64,000 nt of DNA from Nicoliella lavandulae. Lineage in GTDB: Bacteria; Bacillota; Bacilli; Lactobacillales; Lactobacillaceae. Both the position numbers and the translations under genes were made by a program. The stretch covers positions 496,001 to 560,000 of the forward strand of contig NZ_JAWMWH010000001.1 in the NCBI RefSeq assembly GCF_037546185.1, given 5' to 3'. The notes under the pieces are model-generated. The model ran no database searches. It worked only from the letters and a program-made list of their open reading frames with translations, and was not told where the DNA came from. Position 1 is the stretch's first letter. The number at the start of each line of letters is the position of its first letter. Positions 16,310 to 24,042 of this stretch are shown here, piece by piece.

Positions 16310-17236
16310 ATGGACTATTTATACTATCAAGCAATTAACTGGGATCAAGTCGATGATCCATTTGATAAAACAATTTGGGAACAACTCACCACTAACTTTT
16401 GGTTAGATATTCGAATTCCAATTAATAATGATCAAGCAAGTTGGCAAGCCCTAGATGATTCTGAGCAACAAAATTTGAATCAACTCCTTGCTAGTGCGTC
16501 ATTATCGAACCTCCTTCAATCTGAATGGGGAACCCCTGCATTACGACATGAAATTATGACGCAGCAGGAAGAATCAGTATTAAATACCATTACCTTCATG
16601 AAGACAATTCATGCGAAGAGTTGTACCACTATTTTCCGGAATTTAATTAGTAATGATGAGGCTGAGTCAGCATTTGCATTTGCTGATCATGATGAATATC
16701 TACAAGCAAAGGCGGATCTATTACTATCTATTTATCAAAATGGTAATCCGCTTCAAAAGAAAACGGCCTTTGTATTAGCGGAAAGTGCCGCCACCTTTGG
16801 TGAATATTTACCTGTAATTAATCATTCTGAACTAAGTAATCTGAATCAAGTTATTAAAAACATTTTGCAAGGTAGCGCTATTTTTACTAAGTACGTTGGC
16901 TACAAGTTTAGAACCGCAATTAATAGTCTTGCCCCTAATCAACACGCAATTTATGTAGAATGGCAAGAACACTTTATTGATCAACTATATGAATTGGAAT
17001 CTAAGGTCTTACAATCTCAATTAGGCGATGATGTTGAACCAGCACTATTAGCATTGCAGGATGGAATTAACTATGCGCTAACTCAATTAGGCTTTGATCC
17101 TAGATTTGATTTAGCTGGTCACCGTGTACCCATGATTGATGATCTGATGCAAGTGGACGCAATAGCTGCTAGTCACAAAAAAGCAGTGAATGTCGTTAGC
17201 GAACAATCGATGGATGATAGTGATTACGATTTTTAG
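16310..17236 (+). CDS. Degenerate NrdF paralogue lacking metal ligands and radical tyrosine
   Basis: 308 residues, clearly homologous to NrdF over its whole length: N-terminal AINWDQVDDPFDK, FWLDIRIPINND, IHAKS, QNGNPLQKK, YVGYKF. Aligned with the neighbouring NrdF, the ligands change as follows: D64 to N67, E95 to K98, E189 to S189, H192 to F192, and the radical tyrosine Y102 to C105. H101 and E158 remain. The aspartate before the third carboxylate and the NHDFF segment are also lost. The tail DDSDYDF is kept, so binding to NrdE is likely. The frame is intact and has AGGAGG before the ATG. It cannot make the usual di-metal tyrosyl cofactor. An accessory subunit forming a heterodimer with NrdF is my inference. 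Confidence 0.85.
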   Translation: MDYLYYQAINWDQVDDPFDKTIWEQLTTNFWLDIRIPINNDQASWQALDDSEQQNLNQLLASASLSNLLQSEWGTPALRHEIMTQQEESVLNTITFMKTIHAKSCTTIFRNLISNDEAESAFAFADHDEYLQAKADLLLSIYQNGNPLQKKTAFVLAESAATFGEYLPVINHSELSNLNQVIKNILQGSAIFTKYVGYKFRTAINSLAPNQHAIYVEWQEHFIDQLYELESKVLQSQLGDDVEPALLALQDGINYALTQLGFDPRFDLAGHRVPMIDDLMQVDAIAASHKKAVNVVSEQSMDDSDYDF

Positions 17237-17247
17237 GAGGGGTTATT

Positions 17248-18198
17248 ATGGCTTATACAACAATTAATTGGAACGTTGATGAAGATGAATTGGACGAATA
17301 TGTTTTTGATAAAGCGACTGCTCAATATTGGTTAGATACGCGAGTACCAGTTTCTAATGATATTTTAGATTGGCAACATCTGTCAGCAACTGAACGGGAT
17401 GTTATCAACAAAGTAGTTGGTGGATTAGCACTATTAGACACCTTGCAATCAGAAGAAGGGGTCGACGTAATGCGTCGAGATGTCCGTACCCGCAAGGAAA
17501 TGGCTGTGATCAATGACTTCTTGATGATGGAATCGATTCACGCCAAGAGTTACGGCACGATCTTAACGACTTTAAATGATGAACAAGTGGTGAAAGACGC
17601 GTTTCATTGGATGAATAACAATGAACAAATGCAATTTAAAGTTAAAAAGATTAATGCAGTTTATCAAAATGGAACGGGCCTACAAAAAAAGGTTGCCAGT
17701 GTGTTCTTAGAAGGAATTCTGTACTACGACAACTTTTTCACGCCATTATGGTATCGAGGTAATAATAAATTGGCTAATTTATCTGAAATCATCAAGTTAG
17801 TAATTCGGGATGAATCAGTGCATGGGACCTATCTTGGTTATAAATTTCATCAAGGATTTGACGAATTATCCGAACCAGAACAAAAGCAATTCCGGAAGTG
17901 GATGGACAACCTATTAGATGAGTTACTAGAGAATGAATTTAAATTTACAGATGTTGTTTATGGGCCAATTGGATTAGCTGAAGATGTAAAACAATTTGTT
18001 CGCTATAACGCCAATAAAGCAATGCAGAACATGGGATTTGACTCTATTTTTCCAAATGCTGAGCTTAAGGATATCAATCCGATTGTTATGAACGGTATCA
18101 ATACTGAGACTGCTAATCATGATTTCTTTTCACAAGTTGGTGCAGGATATCTCATGGGAAATGCGGAAGCGATGAACGATGATGATTATGATTTTTAG
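17248..18198 (+). CDS. nrdF: Ribonucleoside-diphosphate reductase class Ib, small subunit
   Basis: 316 residues with a full set of cofactor residues: D64 (ALLDTLQ), E95 and H98 (MESIHAKSY), radical Y102, E155 (VFLEG), E189 and H192 (IRDESVH). The electron-transfer tryptophan (YWLD), D188 and the C-terminal tail DDDYDF that docks to NrdE are all present. It houses the di-manganese or di-iron tyrosyl radical. It follows the degenerate paralogue by 11 nt with AGGAGGGG. No convincing terminator is seen before the pnuC promoter. Confidence 0.95.
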   Translation: MAYTTINWNVDEDELDEYVFDKATAQYWLDTRVPVSNDILDWQHLSATERDVINKVVGGLALLDTLQSEEGVDVMRRDVRTRKEMAVINDFLMMESIHAKSYGTILTTLNDEQVVKDAFHWMNNNEQMQFKVKKINAVYQNGTGLQKKVASVFLEGILYYDNFFTPLWYRGNNKLANLSEIIKLVIRDESVHGTYLGYKFHQGFDELSEPEQKQFRKWMDNLLDELLENEFKFTDVVYGPIGLAEDVKQFVRYNANKAMQNMGFDSIFPNAELKDINPIVMNGINTETANHDFFSQVGAGYLMGNAEAMNDDDYDF

Positions 18199-18265
18199 TT
18201 TAGTGTTTAATATAAAGATCACGATCCACTAAAACGTTCAATATTATATCGTTGCCAAACCATGA

Positions 18266-18293
18266 TTGAATTTACATTTTAAATCTGTATAAT
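18266..18293 (+). promoter_or_regulatory. Promoter of pnuC-dNK
   Basis: TTGAAT and TATAAT are separated by 16 bp. The position relative to the NrdR boxes mirrors the nrd operon promoter. Confidence 0.65.
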
Positions 18294-18311
18294 AGAACGA
18301 GTTGACTAAAA

Positions 18312-18327
18312 TAACAATATATAGATA
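18312..18327. promoter_or_regulatory. NrdR box 1 upstream of pnuC
   Basis: TAACAATATATAGATA keeps the CwAtATaTwg core of the NrdR consensus, 24 bp after the start of the -10. Confidence 0.65.
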
Positions 18328-18343
18328 TTATATATTAATATAA

Positions 18344-18359
18344 ACACTATATATTGTAT
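18344..18359. promoter_or_regulatory. NrdR box 2 upstream of pnuC
   Basis: ACACTATATATTGTAT is close to the full NrdR consensus. It lies 32 bp after box 1, keeping both on one face of the DNA. Confidence 0.8.
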
Positions 18360-18378
18360 ATAGGGAGCGTATTTTTAA

Positions 18379-19101
18379 ATGAATTACTTAAAATGGTTGT
18401 GGAATCAACTATTAGGTTGGAATGTCCAATCGTACATCTTGTTATACTTTGGGTTGGGCTTTAATTTAGCCTTAACGTTGACTAGTCCAATTACCATGGT
18501 TAGCATTGTAACTTTTATTGCCGGGGCGCTTGGGCTTACCTGTGTGCTAGCAATTAATAATGCTAAGCCAGTTAATGGTTGGCTAGGGTTGATTAGTGCC
18601 ATCTTGTTAATTAGTGTGGCGTTTACAGCTAAGAACTACATGGAAATTGTAATGCAACTTAGCTATATTATTTTACTTGATGTACCAGTGCTGCTAATGC
18701 CAAGTTGGAATCAAGATGCTGAAAACAAGATTTCAGGATTGCGTGGCGATAGCATGGCAGCTACATTAAAAAACTGGTTGCCATATATAATTGGCTTTGT
18801 AGTAGTCGTTTTCATTATGCATTCACTACTAACTAGTTTTACGGACAGTCCACGGCCATTGATTGATTCAATTTCTGCCACTACTGGAATTTTAGGAGCG
18901 GTCTTAACCACATTGAAGAAGCGGGAAACGTATTATTTCTGGTTTGCCCAAGGGATCTTATCCGTTATTCTATGGGGAATTACAGCCGCCCAGGGCGGTG
19001 CATCACCAGTGCTATTCGTAACTTACATGCTATACATTGGAAATGATATTTTAGCATTTACGAAGAGTCCGTGGTTTGCTAAACGAATTGTAACTGAGTA
19101 A
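18379..19101 (+). CDS. pnuC: PnuC-type nicotinamide riboside/nucleoside transporter
   Basis: 240 residues with about seven membrane helices. The N-terminal part NYLKWLWNQLLGWNVQSY, the middle LISAILLISVAFTAKNY and the C-terminal RETYYFWFAQGILSVILWG with NDILAF are typical of the PnuC family, which takes up nicotinamide riboside or related vitamins by facilitated diffusion with metabolic trapping. It shares a transcription unit with the nucleoside kinase, and paired NrdR boxes lie just upstream. That setting suggests it may carry a nucleoside linked to dNTP supply, but this is inference. Confidence 0.85.
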   Translation: MNYLKWLWNQLLGWNVQSYILLYFGLGFNLALTLTSPITMVSIVTFIAGALGLTCVLAINNAKPVNGWLGLISAILLISVAFTAKNYMEIVMQLSYIILLDVPVLLMPSWNQDAENKISGLRGDSMAATLKNWLPYIIGFVVVVFIMHSLLTSFTDSPRPLIDSISATTGILGAVLTTLKKRETYYFWFAQGILSVILWGITAAQGGASPVLFVTYMLYIGNDILAFTKSPWFAKRIVTE

Positions 19102-19127
19102 TAATGTATTTTTGATCGGGGGATTTT

Positions 19128-19754
19128 ATGACAATGATTTTATTAGCGGGAACCATTGGCGCTGGCAAGTCATCATTAACGGGTCGACTGGCTAAGCATT
19201 TAGGCACTAAGGCGTTCTATGAACCAGTTAATGATAATCCAGTGTTACCACTTTTTTATCAAGATAAGGAAAAGTATGGATTTCTATTGCAGATTTACTT
19301 CTTGAATAAACGATTTCAGATGATTAAACAGGCCCAACAGGAAGATAATAATGTTTTGGACCGTTCAATTTATGAAGATGCTTTATTTACTGATTTAAAT
19401 CATCAGCTAGGTAACATTAACGATACCGAAGCAGCAATCTATCATGATTTATTGGATAACATGCTAGAGGAGTTACCACTAGCAGCCAATAAGAAACGTC
19501 CCGATCTGCTCGTTTACATTGAAGTTAGTTTAGAAACCCAGTTGAACCGGATTCAGATGCGTGGCCGTGATTTTGAACAGTCCGATGAATTATTAGATTA
19601 TTATCGAAAATTACGGGTAGCTTACCAAGAATGGTTTGAGAACTACGACATCAGTCCCAAGATTAAAATTGATGGTGATAAGTACGACTTTGTTAATAAC
19701 CCCGCTGACTTAGCAACGGTTTTAAAACAAATCGATACGAAACTCGCTGAATAA
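19128..19754 (+). CDS. Deoxynucleoside kinase (dAdo/dGuo kinase family)
   Basis: 208 residues. The P-loop is GTIGAGKS (8-15), followed by a substrate-site EPV, the DRS motif in LDRSIYED, and the arginine-rich lid RIQMRGRDFEQ. Enzymes of this family phosphorylate deoxyadenosine, deoxyguanosine or deoxycytidine; lactobacilli rely on them for dNTP salvage. Many lactobacilli carry two in tandem, but only one is present here. The ribosome binding site is GGGGGA. It lies 26 nt after pnuC and ends at a strong terminator, so the unit is pnuC-dNK under NrdR boxes. Confidence 0.9.
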   Translation: MTMILLAGTIGAGKSSLTGRLAKHLGTKAFYEPVNDNPVLPLFYQDKEKYGFLLQIYFLNKRFQMIKQAQQEDNNVLDRSIYEDALFTDLNHQLGNINDTEAAIYHDLLDNMLEELPLAANKKRPDLLVYIEVSLETQLNRIQMRGRDFEQSDELLDYYRKLRVAYQEWFENYDISPKIKIDGDKYDFVNNPADLATVLKQIDTKLAE

Positions 19755-19757
19755 AAC

Positions 19758-19797
19758 GAAAAGCCCCTAAGTTTATTTTACAAACTTAGGGGCTTTT
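19758..19797. terminator. Bidirectional terminator after the dNK gene
   Basis: AAGCCCCTAAGTTT and AAACTTAGGGGCTT form a 14-bp stem around ATTTTAC, with T-runs on both strands. It serves the dNK gene and the convergent manganese-type operon. Confidence 0.9.
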
Positions 19798-19819
19798 ATG
19801 ATGCCATTGGCATTGTTAT

Positions 19820-20764
19820 TTAATTGGCTAATCCATCGTGGATTTTATCTAAGTTCCACTTCATCATACTGTAATAGGTATCACCAGGGTGTCCTTTTTT
19901 AGCCAATGAATCGGTAAAGATTTTAGAGTAAATCTTGAGGCCGGTTTCTGATGCGACCTTATCCATTGCCTTTGGTGAGACTGATGATTCAACGAATAGA
20001 TGTTTAACATCTGATTTTCTAATCTTAGCTAGGACGGCCTTCATTTGTTCAGGGGTCCCTTGGGATTCAGTATTGATTTCCCAAATATAAGCAGGGGTAA
20101 CATGGTAAGCCTTAGAGAAGTACTTAAAGGCTCCTTCTGATGTTACTAAGAGTCGTTGCTTTGCAGGGATATCTAAGAATTTGGACTTAGCGCTTTGGTT
20201 TAATCGGCTTAATTTAGCAATATATGCGTTAGCATTCTTTTGATAGTAGGCTGCGTTTTTAGGATCCTTATCTTTTAAGACCTTAGTCATGGTCTTAACG
20301 TATTGAATTCCGTTCGCCAGACTAAGCCATGCGTGGGGATCAACTTCATCTTTATTGGTAGATAAATGAAGTGGTTTTACGCCGTTACTTGCGGCAAAAA
20401 CATCACGATTAAATTTCTTGTGCGCAGTTTTGACTAATTTATTGAACCAGCCATTACCACCAGTTTCTAAGTTTAAACCATTATAAAAGATGGCATTCGC
20501 ATTAGTAGTAGCAGCGATGTCTTCTGGCTTTGGTTCGTATTCATGTGGATCAGTTCCACGTCGGACGATACTATAGACATCGATGCGGTCTTTACCAATA
20601 TTTTTGACCATGTCTTCTAAAATCGAGTTAGTAACGACCACGTGGAGTTTATCATTTTTGGATTCAGCGGAGTTAGATTGCTTAGCACTACGTTGATTGA
20701 CAAATAAAACTACGCCACCAATTAACATAATGACTGCGATTAATGAGATGATAATTCGCTTCAT
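19820..20764 (-). CDS. mntA: Manganese-type ABC substrate-binding protein, anchored without a lipobox
   Basis: 314 residues. The metal ligands of the PsaA/MtsA group are visible: H74 (TDPHEYEP), H144 (VDPHAW), E210 (TSEGAFKYF) and D285 (FTDSL). The segment IWEINTESQGTPEQ is typical of manganese binders. The N-terminus has a hydrophobic segment (4-22) but no cysteine at all, so the protein is not a lipoprotein and is probably held by an uncleaved helix or released. It is the last gene of the operon. The order is ATPase, permease, binding protein. Confidence 0.88.
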   Translation of the reverse strand: MKRIIISLIAVIMLIGGVVLFVNQRSAKQSNSAESKNDKLHVVVTNSILEDMVKNIGKDRIDVYSIVRRGTDPHEYEPKPEDIAATTNANAIFYNGLNLETGGNGWFNKLVKTAHKKFNRDVFAASNGVKPLHLSTNKDEVDPHAWLSLANGIQYVKTMTKVLKDKDPKNAAYYQKNANAYIAKLSRLNQSAKSKFLDIPAKQRLLVTSEGAFKYFSKAYHVTPAYIWEINTESQGTPEQMKAVLAKIRKSDVKHLFVESSVSPKAMDKVASETGLKIYSKIFTDSLAKKGHPGDTYYSMMKWNLDKIHDGLAN

Positions 20765-20788
20765 TCGAAAGGCCTCGTTTCTAAATAA

Positions 20789-21625
20789 TTATTTTTTGAA
20801 CTTCAACAAGCTTTGTTTTGGTGAAAAAATAAATGAGATTGCAAACATGATTGCGGCGACAATTACAATTGCCGGGCCAGAAGCCCAGTTAAATGTATAA
20901 CTAAAGTAAAGGCCGATGATGGATGCAACGGCACCGAAGATGGCGGAGAATACTAGCATCGTTGATAGCTTTTCCGTCCAGAAGAAGGCCGTAGCAGCAG
21001 GAGTAATGAGCATTGCCACCACTAGGATAATCCCAACTGTTTGCAGTGCAGATACCGTTACTAAAGTAAGGACGAGCATTAACGAGTAGTGAACTAATTG
21101 GGTGTTTAAACCATATGTTTTCGCAAATGTTTCATCGAATGAAGTGATTAACAGTTCTTTGTATGCAATTTGAACGAACATGATTACGATGCCTAGCACC
21201 ACTGCCGTAGTAATCATATCGGAGTTACTAACTGCTAAGATATTCCCGAATAGGATGTGGTGTAAGCTCGTCGAACTTTCAGCCATTGAGATGAGAATAA
21301 ATCCAAGTGCGTAAAAGGCGCTGAACACAACCCCAATGGAAGTATCAACTTTGATTTTACTGTGGGATGATACAAAACCAATTAATAGTGCAGCGATGAC
21401 TCCAAAAATGGATGCCCCAATTAAGAGGTTAATCCCTAGCATGTAAGCCACCGCCACTCCAGGCAGAATTGAATGGGAAATGGCATCCCCCATCAACGAC
21501 ATTCCACGTAGGATAATGAAACTACCTACGATTCCAGACATTATACCGACCATGATGGCGGTAATCATCGCGCTTTGAAGGAAGTCATACTTACCAAGCG
21601 CTTCAATAAATTCCATTATTTTCAT
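20789..21625 (-). CDS. mntB: Manganese-type ABC transporter permease
   Basis: 278 residues with eight to nine membrane segments of the ABC-3 family. The characteristic segments are FIILRGMSLMGDAISHSILPGVA and LQTVGIILVVAMLITPAATAFF. It forms the channel for Mn(II), possibly also Fe(II) or Zn(II). The ATG overlaps the ATPase stop by one base, with GGAGG before it. Confidence 0.9.
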   Translation of the reverse strand: MKIMEFIEALGKYDFLQSAMITAIMVGIMSGIVGSFIILRGMSLMGDAISHSILPGVAVAYMLGINLLIGASIFGVIAALLIGFVSSHSKIKVDTSIGVVFSAFYALGFILISMAESSTSLHHILFGNILAVSNSDMITTAVVLGIVIMFVQIAYKELLITSFDETFAKTYGLNTQLVHYSLMLVLTLVTVSALQTVGIILVVAMLITPAATAFFWTEKLSTMLVFSAIFGAVASIIGLYFSYTFNWASGPAIVIVAAIMFAISFIFSPKQSLLKFKK

Positions 21626-22362
21626 TATTGGGCCTCCTTTGCGTTGAATAACACGGAGGAGAGGTCAGCACTAAATGCTTTACTCATATTTTCAGGATTA
21701 TAAACTTGATCAACGGGCCCAGCGGCAACGATGCCATGGTTCATAATAATTAAGTCATCAAAGTAGTTCGAAACTTTATTTAAATCATGATGGACCACTA
21801 AGATGGTCTTATTTTGATCACGCCATTGCTTTAAAATGTCCATAATGGCGGTTTCACTTTGCAAGTCGATGCCCACGAATGGTTCATCTAAAATGACAAT
21901 GTCAGCCTGTTGTAAAATGGCTCTAGCAACGAAGACGCGTTGTAGCTGGCCACCAGAAAGATTGCCAAATTGTCGATCAGCAAAGTCTTGCATCTTAACT
22001 TGTTCTAACGCTGACTGTGCAGCTTGTTTTTCAGTTTTGCCGGGGCTTTTGAATAGTCCTAAGCGACCATAGCTGCCGGTCAAAACTAGGTCGAAGACAT
22101 TGATTGGAAACGCCAAGTCTAGATCTTTACGCTGTTCAACGTAGGCAATCTTCTTTTTAACGTTCTTAATCGGTTGTCCGTTGTACTCGCTGGTACCGGA
22201 TTGTGCCTTGATCAAACCGAGGACGGCTTTGATCATGGTCGATTTACCGGCTCCATTGGGCCCGATGATTCCAGTGATTTTACCAGGACGAACGTCCAAT
22301 GATAAGTTCGAAAATACGGGGGTGTTACCATAGGAAACTGATAGGTTCCTAATCTTTAGCAT
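21625..22362 (-). CDS. mntC: Manganese-type ABC transporter ATP-binding protein
   Basis: About 245 residues. Walker A is GPNGAGKST, the signature is LSGGQLQR, Walker B is IVILDEPFVGID, and the switch histidine is in VVHHDLN. The start is ATG 22362, 8 nt after AAAGGAG; an open frame runs on to a TTG at 22398 before that site and is rejected. It is the first gene of the operon. A palindrome lies about 55 bp upstream of the start. Confidence 0.9.
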   Translation of the reverse strand: MLKIRNLSVSYGNTPVFSNLSLDVRPGKITGIIGPNGAGKSTMIKAVLGLIKAQSGTSEYNGQPIKNVKKKIAYVEQRKDLDLAFPINVFDLVLTGSYGRLGLFKSPGKTEKQAAQSALEQVKMQDFADRQFGNLSGGQLQRVFVARAILQQADIVILDEPFVGIDLQSETAIMDILKQWRDQNKTILVVHHDLNKVSNYFDDLIIMNHGIVAAGPVDQVYNPENMSKAFSADLSSVLFNAKEAQ

Positions 22363-22417
22363 AAATAGCACTCCTTTAATATGGATACAGGGGGTCAAAT
22401 TATTAGAAAACGATTAT

Positions 22418-22432
22418 ACATAATGGTTATGT
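22418..22432. promoter_or_regulatory. Palindrome upstream of the manganese-type operon
   Basis: ACATAATGGTTATGT is a perfect inverted repeat with a 3-nt centre, in the promoter region of the ATPase gene. The position suits an operator for a DtxR/MntR- or Fur-type metalloregulator. It does not match a consensus I can quote exactly. Confidence 0.4.
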
Positions 22433-22577
22433 TAAATAACAATTATAAATATTTTCGGTTTACCTAATAATTAATCATCGCTAGTAGTATACCGGAATTA
22501 TAAATTTTTAGCAATCGTTTTTGGACTTATTTTAATAATTAGTGTTAACATTAAGTATAAAAATATCATTATATGTA

Positions 22578-22618
22578 AAAATAAAAGGATAGTGGCAGCG
22601 ACCACTATCCTTTATTTT
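22578..22618 (-). terminator. Terminator of the purine permease gene
   Basis: AAAGGATAGTGG and CCACTATCCTTT form a 12-bp stem around CAGCGA, with T-rich flanks when read on the minus strand. Confidence 0.85.
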
Positions 22619-22629
22619 ATTGATAATTA

Positions 22630-23940
22630 TTATTCATTTAAGACCCAGAAGAAGATTAGGAAGATGATCCCTAACGCATACATAATGGGGTTAACTTGTT
22701 TACCACGCTTTGCAGCAAGCATGGTAACAGGGTAAACAACAAATCCTAGCGCAATCCCATCTGAAATACTGTAAGTTAATGGCATTCCAAGTACGATTAA
22801 GAACGCTGGTGCTGCAATTTCGAAGTTTTCCCAATGGATGTTCTTAAGTGAACTAGCCATTAGAATTCCGATAATGATCAATGCGGGAGCAGTCACTTGA
22901 TCAGTAATTACTCCCAGCAATGGTGAGAAGAAAGTTCCGAGTAGGAATAAGATTCCAGTCACAATTACTGTAAATCCTGAACGACCACCAACGGCGATTC
23001 CGGCAGATGATTCAACGAAAGCACCGACTGGAGAAGTTCCTAATAGTGAACCGGCTACCATACCAGTTGAATCAGCAAGCAATGCGCCCCCAACTCTTGG
23101 AATCTTGTTGTCCTTGATAAAACCAGCTTGTTGAGCTAACCCAACTAAGGTTCCGGCAGTATCGAAGAAACTAACTAATAAGAACGTCAATACAACGATT
23201 ACTAATTGAGCTGAGTTGATATCAGTAATATGTTTAACTGATTCTAAGAAGATGGGTTTGATACTTGGCACTGATGATACCCATTGACCAGGTACTGGAA
23301 TTAAATGAGTTACCATCCCCAAGATGGCGGTTACGACCATTCCAATAAAGATTGAAGCTGGAATTCGTGCGGACATTAATACTAACGTCAATACTAATCC
23401 AATGATGGTCAACCAAGTGGTTCCAACATGGAACGAACCTAGTTCAACTAGGGTACTCTTACTAGCGGTGATGATACCCCCTTGGTTAAGACCAAGAAAG
23501 GCAATGAATAAACCAATCCCACCACTAATGGCACTCTTGAGGTCATTTGGAATTGCATCGATGATGATTTCACGAATCTTAAATAACGTTAAGATCAAGA
23601 AAATCAAAGAAGCAATGAATACACCAGCTAACGCTGTTTGCCAAGGAACCTTCATTCCAACACAGACAGAGTAAGCAAAGAATGCATTCATCCCTAAACT
23701 AGTGGATAGGGCGATTGGATAATTAGCAATCATTCCCATTAAGAAACAACCAATGGCCGTTGCCAAGGCCGTCGCGGTAAAGACAGCTCCTTTATCCATT
23801 CCAGATGCACTCAAGACGTTTGGGTTTACGAATAAGATGTAAACCATCGTAACGAACGTAGTCAGACCAGCAATTGATTCAGTCTTAAAGTTGGTCCCTA
23901 ATTCGTCAAAGTGAAAAAAGTTAGCTATTTTAGCTCCCAT
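22630..23940 (-). CDS. NCS2/AzgA-family purine (guanine/hypoxanthine) permease
   Basis: About 436 residues with twelve to fourteen membrane segments. AzgA/PbuG-type features are the N-terminal FFHFDELGTNFKTESIAGLTTF, MVYILFVNPNVLSASGMD, the ALSTSLGMNAFFAYSV segment, and SFFDTAGTLVGLA in the second half. It imports guanine, hypoxanthine or adenine by proton symport. Start ATG 23940 fits AAGGAG; the GTG at 23949 lies inside that sequence. Upstream, at 23981-23994, a cre-like stretch matches 12 of 14 positions. I see no purine riboswitch. Confidence 0.88.
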   Translation of the reverse strand: MGAKIANFFHFDELGTNFKTESIAGLTTFVTMVYILFVNPNVLSASGMDKGAVFTATALATAIGCFLMGMIANYPIALSTSLGMNAFFAYSVCVGMKVPWQTALAGVFIASLIFLILTLFKIREIIIDAIPNDLKSAISGGIGLFIAFLGLNQGGIITASKSTLVELGSFHVGTTWLTIIGLVLTLVLMSARIPASIFIGMVVTAILGMVTHLIPVPGQWVSSVPSIKPIFLESVKHITDINSAQLVIVVLTFLLVSFFDTAGTLVGLAQQAGFIKDNKIPRVGGALLADSTGMVAGSLLGTSPVGAFVESSAGIAVGGRSGFTVIVTGILFLLGTFFSPLLGVITDQVTAPALIIIGILMASSLKNIHWENFEIAAPAFLIVLGMPLTYSISDGIALGFVVYPVTMLAAKRGKQVNPIMYALGIIFLIFFWVLNE

Positions 23941-24042
23941 TATAGGCACTCCTTAATAAATATTCGGTTTTTATAAAAAATACAAACGCTATCTTAACAT
24001 ATTCTTAAAAAAATAGCAATTTGACGAACAATATTTTATTGG

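Noticed and set aside
16310..17236. Degenerate NrdF read as a class Ie (metal-free, DOPA radical) small subunit
   Set aside because: Class Ie proteins replace carboxylates but keep the tyrosine and the two histidines. Here the tyrosine is cysteine and one histidine is phenylalanine, and a complete NrdF follows.
16310..17236. Degenerate NrdF read as a pseudogene
   Set aside because: No stop or frameshift; full length, good ribosome binding site, conserved tail and placement in the middle of the operon argue for a made protein.
22363..22577. Manganese riboswitch (yybP-ykoY) before the manganese-type operon
   Set aside because: The conserved CTGGGGAG-type loops are not present; only a palindrome was seen.
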